Of a stretch of 40,478 bases of DNA, positions 16,037 to 23,973 are shown in pieces; position 1 is the first letter of the stretch; every line of letters starts with the position of its first letter. The notes beneath the pieces were generated by a model that saw only the letters and a program-made list of their open reading frames with translations, was not told the origin of the DNA and searched no databases. The stretch covers positions 1 through 40,478 of the forward strand of contig UQNU01000014.1 in the NCBI GenBank assembly GCA_900542555.1, in the 5' to 3' direction. This DNA is from an uncultured Collinsella sp. (GTDB lineage: Bacteria; Actinomycetota; Coriobacteriia; Coriobacteriales; Coriobacteriaceae). The position numbers and the translations under genes are program-made.

Positions 16037-16252
16037 ATGGAAGCGCTGATCAATATGGTCCCAGCTCAGATGCAGCCGGTTCTAGACTATCTGCAGCTAA
16101 AGCAATTAAAAGCAGTGCTCGAAATCACTCTGCAAAGCCATGCCGAAAGCAGCGTGCCCAGCCGCTGTGACACTACGTCAAATTACTGGCTGGGATTCAA
16201 CAGCTATCTAACGTTAAATCTCTGGTTTGGATCGGTGGCCAAATCGCTCTAA
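16037..16252 (+). pseudogene. N-terminal fragment of a probable tyrosine recombinase
   Basis: A strong ribosome-binding site (AGGAGGAAAGGAG) precedes MEALINMVPAQMQPVLDYLQ, which continues LKQLKAVLEITLQ. I read this as the N-terminal oligomerisation segment of integrases found beside hsdS genes; the match is from memory and not certain. After about residue 45 the sequence stops resembling a protein and runs into an inverted repeat. No catalytic R...H-x-x-R...Y remains. If correct, it is the relic of an hsdS invertase. Confidence 0.42.
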
Positions 16253-16266
16253 ACCAGAGATTTAAC
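16213..16266. repeat. 16-bp inverted repeat
   Basis: GTTAAATCTCTGGTTT (16213-16228) and its exact complement (16251-16266) around 22 nt. It falls at the point where the recombinase fragment is truncated, so it may be an IS end or a recombination scar. Nothing coding is supported in 16267-16460. Confidence 0.65.
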
Positions 16267-16462
16267 AACTTCCAACCAGATTTTTTCATACTCCATAAAA
16301 CTCCGCTAACCGAAAACGGTCGAAGTTACATTCAAACCATTTGGAGCAATTTGGATGTGTTCCGCTCTGTGTGCTGAAAACAATCTCGTATTCGGCAACG
16401 AGGAACGTTTCTGCCAGTTTTGGAACGCGATGTCCAGATGGATCTGCAAGCGGAATATAAAA

Positions 16463-16493
16463 CAAGCGGCGCTACTATTAGTAGCGCCGCTTG
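16463..16493 (-). terminator. Terminator of the HEPN operon
   Basis: A 13-14-bp perfect stem (CAAGCGGCGCTAC and its complement) with a tiny loop, followed on the minus strand by TTTTATATTCC. It lies about 70 nt downstream of the last gene of the minus-strand operon that starts at 18590. Confidence 0.78.
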
Positions 16494-16559
16494 CATCATC
16501 AAAGAAGAATCGTTATCGATCGTCTCCGGGGTTTTTCGTTCAAAATTAGAGCATGTCGA

Positions 16560-17133
16560 TTACGGCTCATCGAAGTCCATCCACTCTACAGGCTGCATTA
16601 GACCGTAATAATCGACGGGCGTTTTGAATCGAATCCTGCCCAAATGACCGTCGCTCTTCCGCACCCAACTGCGGTCCGTAGCGATCGGTGAAAGCCACCT
16701 CGCAGCCGAGGGCCTTATGCATCGAACAATCGAGATGCCCGACGCACCTCACGGTTTTGCCCGGAGCAACGGACGAGAGTAGAACTCTGCTGTTGCATCC
16801 CTCGACGTCCCTCCCGTCTTGAGGCCCGGCGCCTTGGACAAGTACGGCAGTGAGGATAACTTGGTAAACGATGTCGTTGCTATTGTTCATCACTTCTAGG
16901 CCGACCTGTGTCCCGAAATCAATCCTAATCCTGCCAATCGTGGTCGTCTCCCTCTCAGGCATCCTGACCACACGGGCACAGATGGCTGATGCCTGGCTCC
17001 GCGCGGCCGTCCGGCGGCCCCGTATCAGCGAGACAATCCACTGGACGAGAGTGAGCGCCAGAGCTAGGAGAGCAACAACCGTGCCGAAATCGATTTGACC
17101 GTTGAAACTAATTACAACGCCATCCGGAATCAT
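16560..17133 (-). pseudogene. Small membrane protein with C-terminal beta domain, frameshifted
   Basis: The third gene of the HEPN operon. The N-terminus (residues 15-38, TVVALLALALTLVQWIVSLI) is one membrane segment followed by basic residues, so the rest is cytosolic: a beta-rich domain (IRIDFGTQVGLEVMNNSND, then VAPGKTVRCVGHLDCS) ending FTDRYG. The frame then reads through unrelated sequence to 16567, but one extra C at 16665-16678 explains this: removing it gives FTDRYG-RSWVRKSDGHLGRIRF and an ending QPVEWMDFDEP with stop at 16560, the pattern F-T-D-x-x-G-x-x-W-x-R-x-x-x-G-x-L common to such domains. Its ATG overlaps the upstream stop (17130-17133). Function unknown. Confidence 0.6.
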
Positions 17134-17597
17134 TTGATCATCCCGTCCACCATCGCCGCCGCCTCAAGGAGAGGCTTCCAGTCGTCGGGCCCCACCTGGC
17201 GAACGGCTCGCTGCTTCCGTCGCACATCTCGCATTCTGACCGCAGGCATCTCGTGAAGCCCGGGGTAAATGAGCACGCGATAGAGCTCGTAAAACCCTAT
17301 TTCAGACATATCATCGTCGGAGCGCACGATGACAGCTGGAAGGCGGGGAAGCCCAAGCCCAGAGCAAAGATCCTGAATTCGACCGAGAACCACGCGCAAA
17401 TCTGGGACCCCCGCTTCGACCGCAAAGCCCTCGGCGAGCTCGTCGTGGACAAAGGGAAGTCTCTCGACTTTCGCCAAGCGAAGAGTCTCGCGGGGCACGT
17501 TCCCAAAGGTCAGTTTGAAGGGCGCACCGACAAAAGAGGTATCATCCTCCGCTGTACGAATCCCCTCGATGTTGTCACGCGCGAGCGTCATTCGCAT
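17130..17597 (-). CDS. Unknown 155-aa protein of HEPN operon
   Basis: No family recognised. It starts at the ATG at 17597, five bases after GGGAGGGG. It is a mixed alpha/beta, cytosolic protein with LPFVHDELAEGFAVEAGVPD (about residues 47-66), a central RLPAVIVRSDDDMSEIGFYELYRVLIYPGLHEMPA, and a basic stretch VRRKQRAVRQVG near the end. The pattern of a His, then H-E-L-A-E-G-F, then a later LYRVLIYPGLHE is a little reminiscent of small metalloprotease-like proteins, but no full H-E-x-x-H is present. It sits 57 nt downstream of the HEPN gene and overlaps the membrane-protein gene by 4 nt. Confidence 0.55.
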   Translation of the reverse strand: MRMTLARDNIEGIRTAEDDTSFVGAPFKLTFGNVPRETLRLAKVERLPFVHDELAEGFAVEAGVPDLRVVLGRIQDLCSGLGLPRLPAVIVRSDDDMSEIGFYELYRVLIYPGLHEMPAVRMRDVRRKQRAVRQVGPDDWKPLLEAAAMVDGMIK

Positions 17598-17654
17598 CAA
17601 CCCCTCCCGGCCAATCTCTCAAGATGGAGAAGCAATCTTCTCAAACCGCACAAT

Positions 17655-18590
17655 TCAGAGCTTGCGATGGTTCTCAGCAAACCAGTTATCCAAGGTTTCC
17701 ACACGATGCCTTAAGCGCTTCTCATACAGATTTGCGGGTACCCCGAGCAGATCAAGAAGAATAGCCCTGTACATCAATGAGAGCTTTTTGAGATAGAAAG
17801 CACTTTCGAGGCCATTGAGATATTCATCCTTGGGCTGATTGGCCTTAATATGCATAATCCTGACTCGACTGCACTTCAGCTTAGATAAGAACGCATCATA
17901 GGCTTTCTTTCCCATCTGCATTTCATAAGCAAAAGCTACCTTACCAAATTCCCCAATGACTGCATCGAGGCACTCTTTTAATGTAGGCTTATTCTTTGCG
18001 GCCAAATCAGGGAACAGTCCCCTTTCTTTGTTGCACATCTCAATCAACGGCTCAGCGAGCTCGATGAGAAAAGCGCATCGAATGTCAATCGGCATCCCAG
18101 ACCTCGACATAGCATACAGGTACATCTGATTTGTAATGTCGAGCTGCTCCACCAAGTAAAGCCATTTCCCAACCAAGTCGTCAGTCAAAACATCGCAATA
18201 GTCAACGAGTTTGTCGTTGGGAATATTCGACGAACGTAAGTCGGAATCGAAATAGCTTAATCGCCGAGCTAGAACCTGTCTGACCTCCGCCTCGCCGTCA
18301 TCGCCATCCGGCGAGCCGTCGAACTCTGCCCTGACCAATGGAACAAAAGCCCCATCGAACAGCATCAGAAGTCTTTCAATTATAAACAACGGCGTTTGAA
18401 TGTTCGTCCACGGAATCGGTTCGGCAGCAACAGTGGTTATCTCCCTGGTTCGACATTGCTTGACGACAACATCGTATGCAATGTCCCCGCATCTCATGTT
18501 GACGCAGATCTCATGCGGTCCGCCCAGAGCGAGACCGTCTTGCTCATAATACGCGGAAAGCGTTTTAAATCTGGGAATATGCTCTCCCAT
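17655..18590 (-). CDS. ApeA-like HEPN-domain protein
   Basis: 311 aa from the ATG at 18590, chosen because AGGAGGGG lies 5 nt upstream; an in-frame TTG at 18644 is less likely. The N-terminal 90 aa are beta-rich (IAYDVVVKQCRTREITTV, then PWTNIQTPLFIIERLLMLFDG). The C-terminal domain is helical and carries R-VRIM-H (Arg242-His247), an R-x4-H signature of HEPN ribonucleases, followed by a long helix LNGLESAFYLKKLSLMYRAILLDLLG. This resembles ApeA-type HEPN defence proteins, though it is shorter than the characterised ones. It is the first gene of a three-gene operon with two unfamiliar partners. An RNase role in abortive defence is inferred. Confidence 0.62.
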   Translation of the reverse strand: MGEHIPRFKTLSAYYEQDGLALGGPHEICVNMRCGDIAYDVVVKQCRTREITTVAAEPIPWTNIQTPLFIIERLLMLFDGAFVPLVRAEFDGSPDGDDGEAEVRQVLARRLSYFDSDLRSSNIPNDKLVDYCDVLTDDLVGKWLYLVEQLDITNQMYLYAMSRSGMPIDIRCAFLIELAEPLIEMCNKERGLFPDLAAKNKPTLKECLDAVIGEFGKVAFAYEMQMGKKAYDAFLSKLKCSRVRIMHIKANQPKDEYLNGLESAFYLKKLSLMYRAILLDLLGVPANLYEKRLRHRVETLDNWFAENHRKL

Positions 18591-18773
18591 TGCCCCTCCT
18601 GCAAGCAATACCTTTGCACCGTTTATATCGAGCAGGAAACCCAAGAAGCAGTGGTGCGCTGAATATTAGTGCAAACCATCCTAACGAATGGTGGCCGAAG
18701 GCCATCCTGTCGGGCAGCAAATTCGGTCCGGATTGCCCGAATCGCCGCCTAAAACGCCTGCATCTTACCACCG

Positions 18774-18977
18774 CTACGCCGCCTTCGCGGGCAACACGAC
18801 GAATTCCAGGAGCACCGACCTTTCGGCGCGAACGGTCTCCACGGGGCTGATCGGCGGCTCGGCCGCCGCCTCGCCATCCGTCTCGTCCAGGAGTCCCATA
18901 GTGGCGATGGCGCACCTGCAGGACCAGTCCCCCTCCAATCTGCAAGCCAAGTTTTTGAAAAAGACCCTATTTTGCAC
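18774..18977 (-). CDS. Possible short ORF, unknown
   Basis: A 67-aa frame (MQNRVFFKNLACRLEGDWSC, then RCAIATMGLLDETDG) without a convincing ribosome-binding site. It may be a fragment of a larger gene, because sequence beyond its stop also looks protein-like in another frame. It lies in the 500-bp spacer 18660-19178, in which I see no other gene. Confidence 0.25.
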   Translation of the reverse strand: MQNRVFFKNLACRLEGDWSCRCAIATMGLLDETDGEAAAEPPISPVETVRAERSVLLEFVVLPAKAA

Positions 18978-19018
18978 TTTGACACGCCGAGGTCGCCGCA
19001 GGAGAGTTGGGATAGATA

Positions 19019-19062
19019 AAAGGCCTGGCCTCGACTCATTCGAACCGAGGTCAGGCCAATTT
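19019..19062 (-). terminator. Terminator of the Thoeris-like operon
   Basis: On the minus strand GGCCTGACCTCGG ... CGAGGCCAGGCC (one mismatch, 11-nt loop) is followed by TTTTATC. It lies about 115 nt after the thsB-like stop. The plus strand also has a T run (ATTTTTG), so it may work both ways. Confidence 0.65.
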
Positions 19063-19178
19063 TTGCCTATTTACAAAGTCCTGCTCATATTAAAGCAACT
19101 GGAGTTGAAAAAGGATAGCTTCATCCGATAGCGTACAGGTATGACCATGCCGGCTTCGACACTGTGCGTGGGAAGTCT

Positions 19179-19691
19179 TTACTGAAGCGCTTTTTTGACC
19201 GCCGGATAATCCCAATAGTATTTACCGTCCCTATAATACATCATGGCGACATGGTTTCCGTGGTACCTAACAGCCTCAGGACACTTCGACCTGTCGACCC
19301 GCGTGTTGTTATACAGCACCACGATATCGATATCGGCCTCCATGGCCTTATCGCACTCGTACTTGATGTAGCTGCGATAATCAACGCTATGCATGCGGGC
19401 ACAGCTAGAAGTCCACGCGTTATAGCTTCCGCAATACCGACAGCTTCCCTTAGTCACGGTGTCCGTCGAATCCCCCACGATAAGCACGAAACGTTTGGAA
19501 TGATCCATTCTCTCTTTCAGCGAGCTCTTTATGCTGCAGGGCAGGCTGGAATCGCGCGACTGCTGTAAATTGTGGGCATCCGTAAATGAAAGCCCCCAAT
19601 AGTCGCTGTCGTTCCATTTGTGCAGCTGGTCCACAGCATCTCGGTCGCCATCCCAGTCAGCAGCGATGTAGGTCCTCGTCCTATAAACCAT
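19179..19691 (-). CDS. thsB: ThsB-like TIR-domain protein (type II Thoeris)
   Basis: 170 aa from the ATG at 19691, with GGAGAG 5 nt upstream. It has the fold pattern of the ThsB/DUF1863 TIR family: a first strand RTRTYIAADWDGDRDAVDQL, WGLSFTDAHN (a D-x-S/A-type loop), helix SLKERMDHSKRFVLIVGDST, and YECDKAMEADIDIVVLYNN with the Glu (in YE-CDKA) at the catalytic position of TIR NAD hydrolases. In type II Thoeris the TIR protein senses phage and makes a histidine-ADP-ribose signal that activates the macro-domain effector encoded alongside. It overlaps that gene by 11 nt. Confidence 0.7.
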   Translation of the reverse strand: MVYRTRTYIAADWDGDRDAVDQLHKWNDSDYWGLSFTDAHNLQQSRDSSLPCSIKSSLKERMDHSKRFVLIVGDSTDTVTKGSCRYCGSYNAWTSSCARMHSVDYRSYIKYECDKAMEADIDIVVLYNNTRVDRSKCPEAVRYHGNHVAMMYYRDGKYYWDYPAVKKALQ

Positions 19692-20589
19692 CTTTCTCTC
19701 CAATCCTATTTTCCCAAGCCTCAATATATCCGTTGACTTCGTATAGCCTCATTCGTGCAGCGGTCTTCTCCGTCAAGACGACCACGACGCCTTCTTTGAA
19801 ATGTCGCTTCGAAGCCCTCAGGGTACAAAGCATGCAGCGAAGAAGGTCGTCCTCCGAGGGCTTCCCGCCGTCGAACCTGGTTATCCCCGACCCCAGCAGC
19901 GGAAGAACGACAGGTCTGCCGGCATACATCCTATCTAGCTCATCCCACATGTTGAGCAGGCATTCCTCATATTCGCCACGGCGAAGGCGTGCTCGGTTTA
20001 GTTTGTCCATATGCGTGAAGGCGAGCAGTGCGTACTCGTTGTAGTCCTTGATGGTGCCGAGAGGATAGCGAATCCTACCATCCCCAGCTTTGCAAGGCTC
20101 CAACAAGCTCGGCCCCAATTTTTCGACTGTACGCTTGAGGGTATTCCAATCAGCGTACCTCTTGATAAAAATGCCGTTGAGAGAATTCCTTGAAATAACC
20201 TTGTCATCGACCTGGATGTCGAAATACTCATCGAACGGGATGACCTTCACTCCGTCCGTAGCAAAAAGGTCGCCAACCACGATGTCGATGTCCATACCGT
20301 TAATCGCCAAATGGACCCCGCTCCTGCTGCGACGATATGTGACGACCGCCGCAAGAATGGCTATCAGAATAAAAAGAACAACGAAAACGAAGAGTCTAAA
20401 CAGACACCCCGAACCCTTCGGCAGCAGATCAATGAGAGACACGCCCACAACCGCCATAATCGTCGAAATTGCACCGATGATTGCCATCGACCATTTGGCG
20501 GACTTTTTCACAAGCGACCAAGTAGCTATATAAGCAATTTGTTTTAGCAAACCACATCTTCCATGAAAGCACTTAAATATAGAACGCAT
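19681..20589 (-). CDS. thsA: ThsA-like membrane macro-domain effector (type II Thoeris)
   Basis: 302 aa. Two membrane segments (about residues 33-52 and 62-84) are followed by a basic stop (YRRSR) and a cytosolic macro-like domain (DUF6430 type): IDIVVGDLFATDG (104-116), YALLAFTHMD, and VVLPLLGSGITRFDGG, the last matching the ADP-ribose-binding P-x-x-G-x-G loop. Known type II ThsA proteins have this same two-membrane-segment plus macro plan and kill the infected cell once they bind the TIR product. The downstream TIR gene overlaps by 11 nt, so the pair is very likely one functional operon. A weak -10 (TATGATAAT) lies about 60 nt upstream; the start codon has no strong ribosome-binding site. 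Confidence 0.7.
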   Translation of the reverse strand: MRSIFKCFHGRCGLLKQIAYIATWSLVKKSAKWSMAIIGAISTIMAVVGVSLIDLLPKGSGCLFRLFVFVVLFILIAILAAVVTYRRSRSGVHLAINGMDIDIVVGDLFATDGVKVIPFDEYFDIQVDDKVISRNSLNGIFIKRYADWNTLKRTVEKLGPSLLEPCKAGDGRIRYPLGTIKDYNEYALLAFTHMDKLNRARLRRGEYEECLLNMWDELDRMYAGRPVVLPLLGSGITRFDGGKPSEDDLLRCMLCTLRASKRHFKEGVVVVLTEKTAARMRLYEVNGYIEAWENRIGEKDGL

Positions 20590-20815
20590 GATAGCCGTTT
20601 CTCGCGCAGCTAGTTGAGGCTTTTAGCTCTCGCAGCCAATTCATTATCATACATTTGCATTCGCATCTCTGGTCACGAACTCATACGCCCCACACACGCT
20701 GCTCTACCGCCCAGGACACCCCCACGGTCCTCGCCAATGCAAACCAAGGTCAAGAGCCATCGCCGCCTCGTTTATCAATATAGCAGCTTACAATCGTAAC
20801 GAACGCTTGTGCGAT

Positions 20816-20821
20816 TATACT
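20816..20821 (+). promoter_or_regulatory. -10 box of KAP NTPase gene
   Basis: TATACT at 20816-20821 with a weak TCGTAA 16 nt upstream. Transcription would begin near 20828, leaving a 45-nt leader to the ATG at 20873, which argues against the earlier ATG at 20831. The divergent spacer 20590-20815 holds the thsA upstream region and nothing else I can identify. Confidence 0.45.
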
Positions 20822-20872
20822 AGCAATGAAATGAGCACCTCCTCCAGCAACACCAAGGAAAAGAGAGCACAC

Positions 20873-22231
20873 ATGAAACGATTAGACGAAGAGCCCACAT
20901 GCGAGATCGCCAGGGAATCACTAAAACACGACCAACTCGGTCGCCGCGAAATTGTCGCCCAATTTATCCATCTACTTTACAGCGTGAAGGGGCCCTATTC
21001 TATTTTCATAGACGCCCCTTGGGGAACAGGCAAAACCTTCTTCGTCAAACAAATCATCGAAACCTTGCGCTTCGGAAACCCGCACATCGACGCAAATGCC
21101 CCATCGGACACATCGATCTTCGACAGCAATCTCATGACCAAGATGAGTGAAGATCCTTTTCTGCCAATATACTTCAATGCCTGGGAAAACGACCATTTCA
21201 ACGACCCGATTGCCCCACTATTGGCAACCATAGCAACCATGGCCGACAAGAAAAAGGTCAATCAGGAGAGAAGCGTTTCCGATATCGCAGCAGGGGCAAT
21301 AGACTGCGCTTTGTCTTTAACGGGGCTGAATGCAGGAAAGCTCCTCGAGGCAATTAGCGGTAACGATTTCCTTAACGCGTTCAGAAAGAGGCAGGAGCTG
21401 AGGGCGAAAACCGAGGAACTCGTGTCAGCGCTTCTGCCGGAAGTCACCAAAAGGGCCGTGCTCTTCATAGACGAGCTCGACAGGTGTCGGCCGGAATTCG
21501 CTATGCAGCTACTCGAGCAAACAAAGTCTCTTTTCCTTCAGGATAACATCGTGGTCGTTTATTCAACGGACAGAACGCAACTTGCCTACTCACTCCAAGG
21601 AGTCTATGGCCAGAATTACGACTGCCGGCGATACCTTCAACGCTTCTACGACTACCGATTCGATTTGCCCCGAATCAATCCAAATACGTACCTCGAAGCG
21701 AAACAGGCCAACATCCATAGCGGATACTTTTTCACGGAAATATGCCAACGGTTTATTGAGCAAAACAACGGAAGCCTTCGCGATTTCAACCGGTTCATCG
21801 ACAAGCTCAACCAAGGTGTCATCTACATACTGACCGCCTTCGACAGGGAAGGAGACTGGTCAATCTCGTTCTCAAAGAATGCACTTTTGCCGACCTTCCT
21901 AACAATGGCGGAATATGAGCCCGAACAATGGGAGCTGGTCAAAACCGGAAAACGCTTCGACCATGTATTTGAGTTCGCAAAAGAGAACGATAAATTCATG
22001 GAGTATCTAGACCGCATCATACTGGGAGAGTGCAAATACTTCGAGAAAGGCGGTGAGCCAACTGATGACATTCGAAATAGATACATCGAAGACTTATGCG
22101 CGGAAATCTTCCTCGACAGTGATGATGACCCGAGGCTCAAACGAAGCAGAGAGATGCTTAGTATATGTGGCTCGCTCGACAAGAAGACGCTACGAACTTT
22201 GATATTTCCCAAGAACGTTATCGGGAAATAG
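20873..22231 (+). CDS. KAP-family P-loop NTPase
   Basis: 452 aa from the ATG at 20873 (GGAAAAGAGAG upstream). Walker A is APWGTGKT (48-55), followed by the KAP signature FNAWEND (101-107) and Walker B AVLFIDELDRCRP (195-207); a later segment QRFYDYRFDLP is also typical. KAP NTPases can carry membrane helices inserted in the P-loop domain; residues 139-165 (AGAIDCALSLTGLNAGKLLEA) are only mildly hydrophobic. Members act in phage exclusion (PifA of plasmid F) and as the ATPase of Qat defence systems. No QatB, C or D partner is present, so it either acts alone or is an orphan. It is divergent from the Thoeris pair. Confidence 0.82.
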   Translation: MKRLDEEPTCEIARESLKHDQLGRREIVAQFIHLLYSVKGPYSIFIDAPWGTGKTFFVKQIIETLRFGNPHIDANAPSDTSIFDSNLMTKMSEDPFLPIYFNAWENDHFNDPIAPLLATIATMADKKKVNQERSVSDIAAGAIDCALSLTGLNAGKLLEAISGNDFLNAFRKRQELRAKTEELVSALLPEVTKRAVLFIDELDRCRPEFAMQLLEQTKSLFLQDNIVVVYSTDRTQLAYSLQGVYGQNYDCRRYLQRFYDYRFDLPRINPNTYLEAKQANIHSGYFFTEICQRFIEQNNGSLRDFNRFIDKLNQGVIYILTAFDREGDWSISFSKNALLPTFLTMAEYEPEQWELVKTGKRFDHVFEFAKENDKFMEYLDRIILGECKYFEKGGEPTDDIRNRYIEDLCAEIFLDSDDDPRLKRSREMLSICGSLDKKTLRTLIFPKNVIGK

Positions 22232-22255
22232 GCGATTAGAAGTGCTTCGCACGAA

Positions 22256-22429
22256 TTATCTGAATTCCGACGCGTATCTCCGGGGCCTCTTTGATTTGCA
22301 TATGAGGTCAGCCACCATGTGCTCGATGATGCGCTTGGCGTGCTCCTTAGCGTTCCTCGTGCAGGAAGCCGAGGGAGCGGCCGCGTTCTTCCCGTATGCC
22401 TTCGCGATCGAATCCTCGGGATCGACCAT
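22256..22429 (-). CDS. Possible small protein or gene fragment
   Basis: A 57-aa frame (MVDPEDSIAKAYGKNAAAPS, then ASCTRNAKEHAKRIIEHMV) with protein-like composition but no ribosome-binding site and no family I recognise. It may be the tail of a lost gene at the island's right edge. Nothing else is supported between 22232 and 22594. Confidence 0.3.
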   Translation of the reverse strand: MVDPEDSIAKAYGKNAAAPSASCTRNAKEHAKRIIEHMVADLICKSKRPRRYASEFR

Positions 22430-22594
22430 CCGATAGGAAGGAAGGCAGCATGATATTGGAGTAGAATGACGATTAGATTCTAGGCGATTACACCAACAAT
22501 CGGGACACCACCGCAAGGCGCCCGCGGTCATGAAAAATGGCGTCGCAACGAACGAATGGCATGCACAGCGCCTCCATGGCCTGCCCTAAACAAG

Positions 22595-22630
22595 AGAGGC
22601 CCCAGCCACCGCGTGGTGGCTGGGGCCTCT
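22595..22630 (-). terminator. Terminator of the polysaccharide operon
   Basis: A perfect 16-bp GC-rich stem (22595-22610 with 22615-22630) and a GCGT loop, 20 nt after the ugd stop, followed on the minus strand by CTTGTTTAG. The T run is weak but the stem is very stable. It closes the operon that begins at the loaP leader. Confidence 0.8.
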
Positions 22631-22650
22631 TATCGCTCTAAGGAAGTTCG

Positions 22651-23910
22651 CTAGTCGCGCTTGAAAAGGTCGCGCGTGTACACCTTGTCGGCCACGTCCG
22701 CGAGCTCGTCGCTCCAGCGGTTGGCGACGATCACGTCGCAGCCGGCCTTGAAGGCCTCCAGGTCGTGGGTCACCTCGGAGCCGAAGAACTCCGGCGCGTC
22801 CAGCGTGGGCTCGTAGACCACCACGGGCACGCCCTTGGCCTTCACGCGCTTCATGACGCCCTGGATGGAGCTCGCGCGGAAGTTGTCGGAGTTGGACTTC
22901 ATCGTCAGGCGGTACACGCCCACGACCGGCTTCGGCTTGCCCTCGTACACGCGGTCCCACACCATCTGCAGCACCTCGTCGGCCACGAAGTCCTTGCGGG
23001 TGCGGTTGGCCTCGACGATGGCCTCGATCAGGTTCTGCGGCACGTCCTTGTAGTTGGCCAGCAGCTGCTTGGTGTCCTTGGGCAGGCAGTAGCCGCCGTA
23101 GCCGAAGCTGGGGTTGTTGTAGTGGGAGCCGATGCGCGGCTCCAGGCACACGCCGTCGATTACGTCGCGGGTGTTGAGGCCGCGGACCTCGCAGTAGGTG
23201 TCGAGCTCGTTGAAGTAGGCCACGCGCAGCGCCAGATAGGTGTTTGCGAAGAGCTTCACGGCCTCGGCCTCGGTGGTGCCCAGCACCAGCTCGGGGATGC
23301 CCTTCGAGCCGTCGGCGTTCAGGCGGTCGAGCTCTGCGGGGTCGGCGCCCTGCGCGAGCAGGCCGGCGAACTTCTCCGCCGCCACCACGGCGTCGGCGTC
23401 ATCCTTCGGCGCGCCGACCACGATGCGGGAGGGGTGCAGGTTGTCGTAGAGCGCCTTGCTCTCGCGCAGGAACTCGGGGCTGAAGAAGATCTTGCTGTCG
23501 CCCAGCCTCTCGCGAAGGCCCGCGGTGTAGCCGACGGGGATCGTCGACTTGATGACGATCCAGGCGTCCGGGTTCACCGAGCGCACAGCGGCGATGGCGG
23601 CCTCGACGGAGCTGGTGTCGAAGAAGTTCCTGTCCGAGTCGTAGTTGGTGGGCGTGGCGATGACGGCGTAGTCGGCACCCGTGTAGGCCTCGGCCACGTC
23701 GAGGGTGGCGTGCAGGTCGAGCTCACGCTCCCCAGCCTTTGCTTCCGCCAGGAATCGCTCAATCTCGTCGTCCTGGATGGGCGACTCGTAGTTGTTGATC
23801 TTCGCGACCTTCTCAGGCACGATGTCCAGCGCGTGAACTTCGTTGTGCTGCGAGAGCAGGACGGCTAGGGACAGGCCGACGTAGCCGGTACCGGCGACAG
23901 CGATCTTCAT
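22651..23910 (-). CDS. ugd: UDP-glucose 6-dehydrogenase
   Basis: 419 aa from the ATG at 23910 (GGAG 6 nt upstream; a TTG four codons earlier overlaps this site and is rejected). It oxidises UDP-glucose to UDP-glucuronate with NAD. The Rossmann fold opens with IAVAGTGYVGLSLAVLL, IKSTIPVGYT and FSPEFLRES follow, and the active-site cysteine is Cys275 in FGYGGYCLPKDTKQ. It is the last gene of the polysaccharide operon, 63 nt after fnlC, and supplies an acidic sugar for the polymer. A related dehydrogenase acting on another UDP-sugar is possible, but the sequence is typical of the UDP-glucose group. Confidence 0.9.
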   Translation of the reverse strand: MKIAVAGTGYVGLSLAVLLSQHNEVHALDIVPEKVAKINNYESPIQDDEIERFLAEAKAGERELDLHATLDVAEAYTGADYAVIATPTNYDSDRNFFDTSSVEAAIAAVRSVNPDAWIVIKSTIPVGYTAGLRERLGDSKIFFSPEFLRESKALYDNLHPSRIVVGAPKDDADAVVAAEKFAGLLAQGADPAELDRLNADGSKGIPELVLGTTEAEAVKLFANTYLALRVAYFNELDTYCEVRGLNTRDVIDGVCLEPRIGSHYNNPSFGYGGYCLPKDTKQLLANYKDVPQNLIEAIVEANRTRKDFVADEVLQMVWDRVYEGKPKPVVGVYRLTMKSNSDNFRASSIQGVMKRVKAKGVPVVVYEPTLDAPEFFGSEVTHDLEAFKAGCDVIVANRWSDELADVADKVYTRDLFKRD

Positions 23911-23973
23911 GTCATTCTCCAATTGTCAAAGAACAGGTTAAAAATAGCCCCAACAACCGTTGAGGCTTAAAAG

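Noticed and set aside
17130..17597. Metallopeptidase call for the 155-aa protein
   Set aside because: His and Glu residues occur in suggestive places but no H-E-x-x-H or equivalent zinc site is complete.
22765..23868. Long plus-strand open frame of 367 codons opposite ugd
   Set aside because: It is the antisense shadow of a strongly GC-biased gene; its composition (Gly, Val, His, Leu rich) is typical of such shadows and ugd itself has clear motifs.
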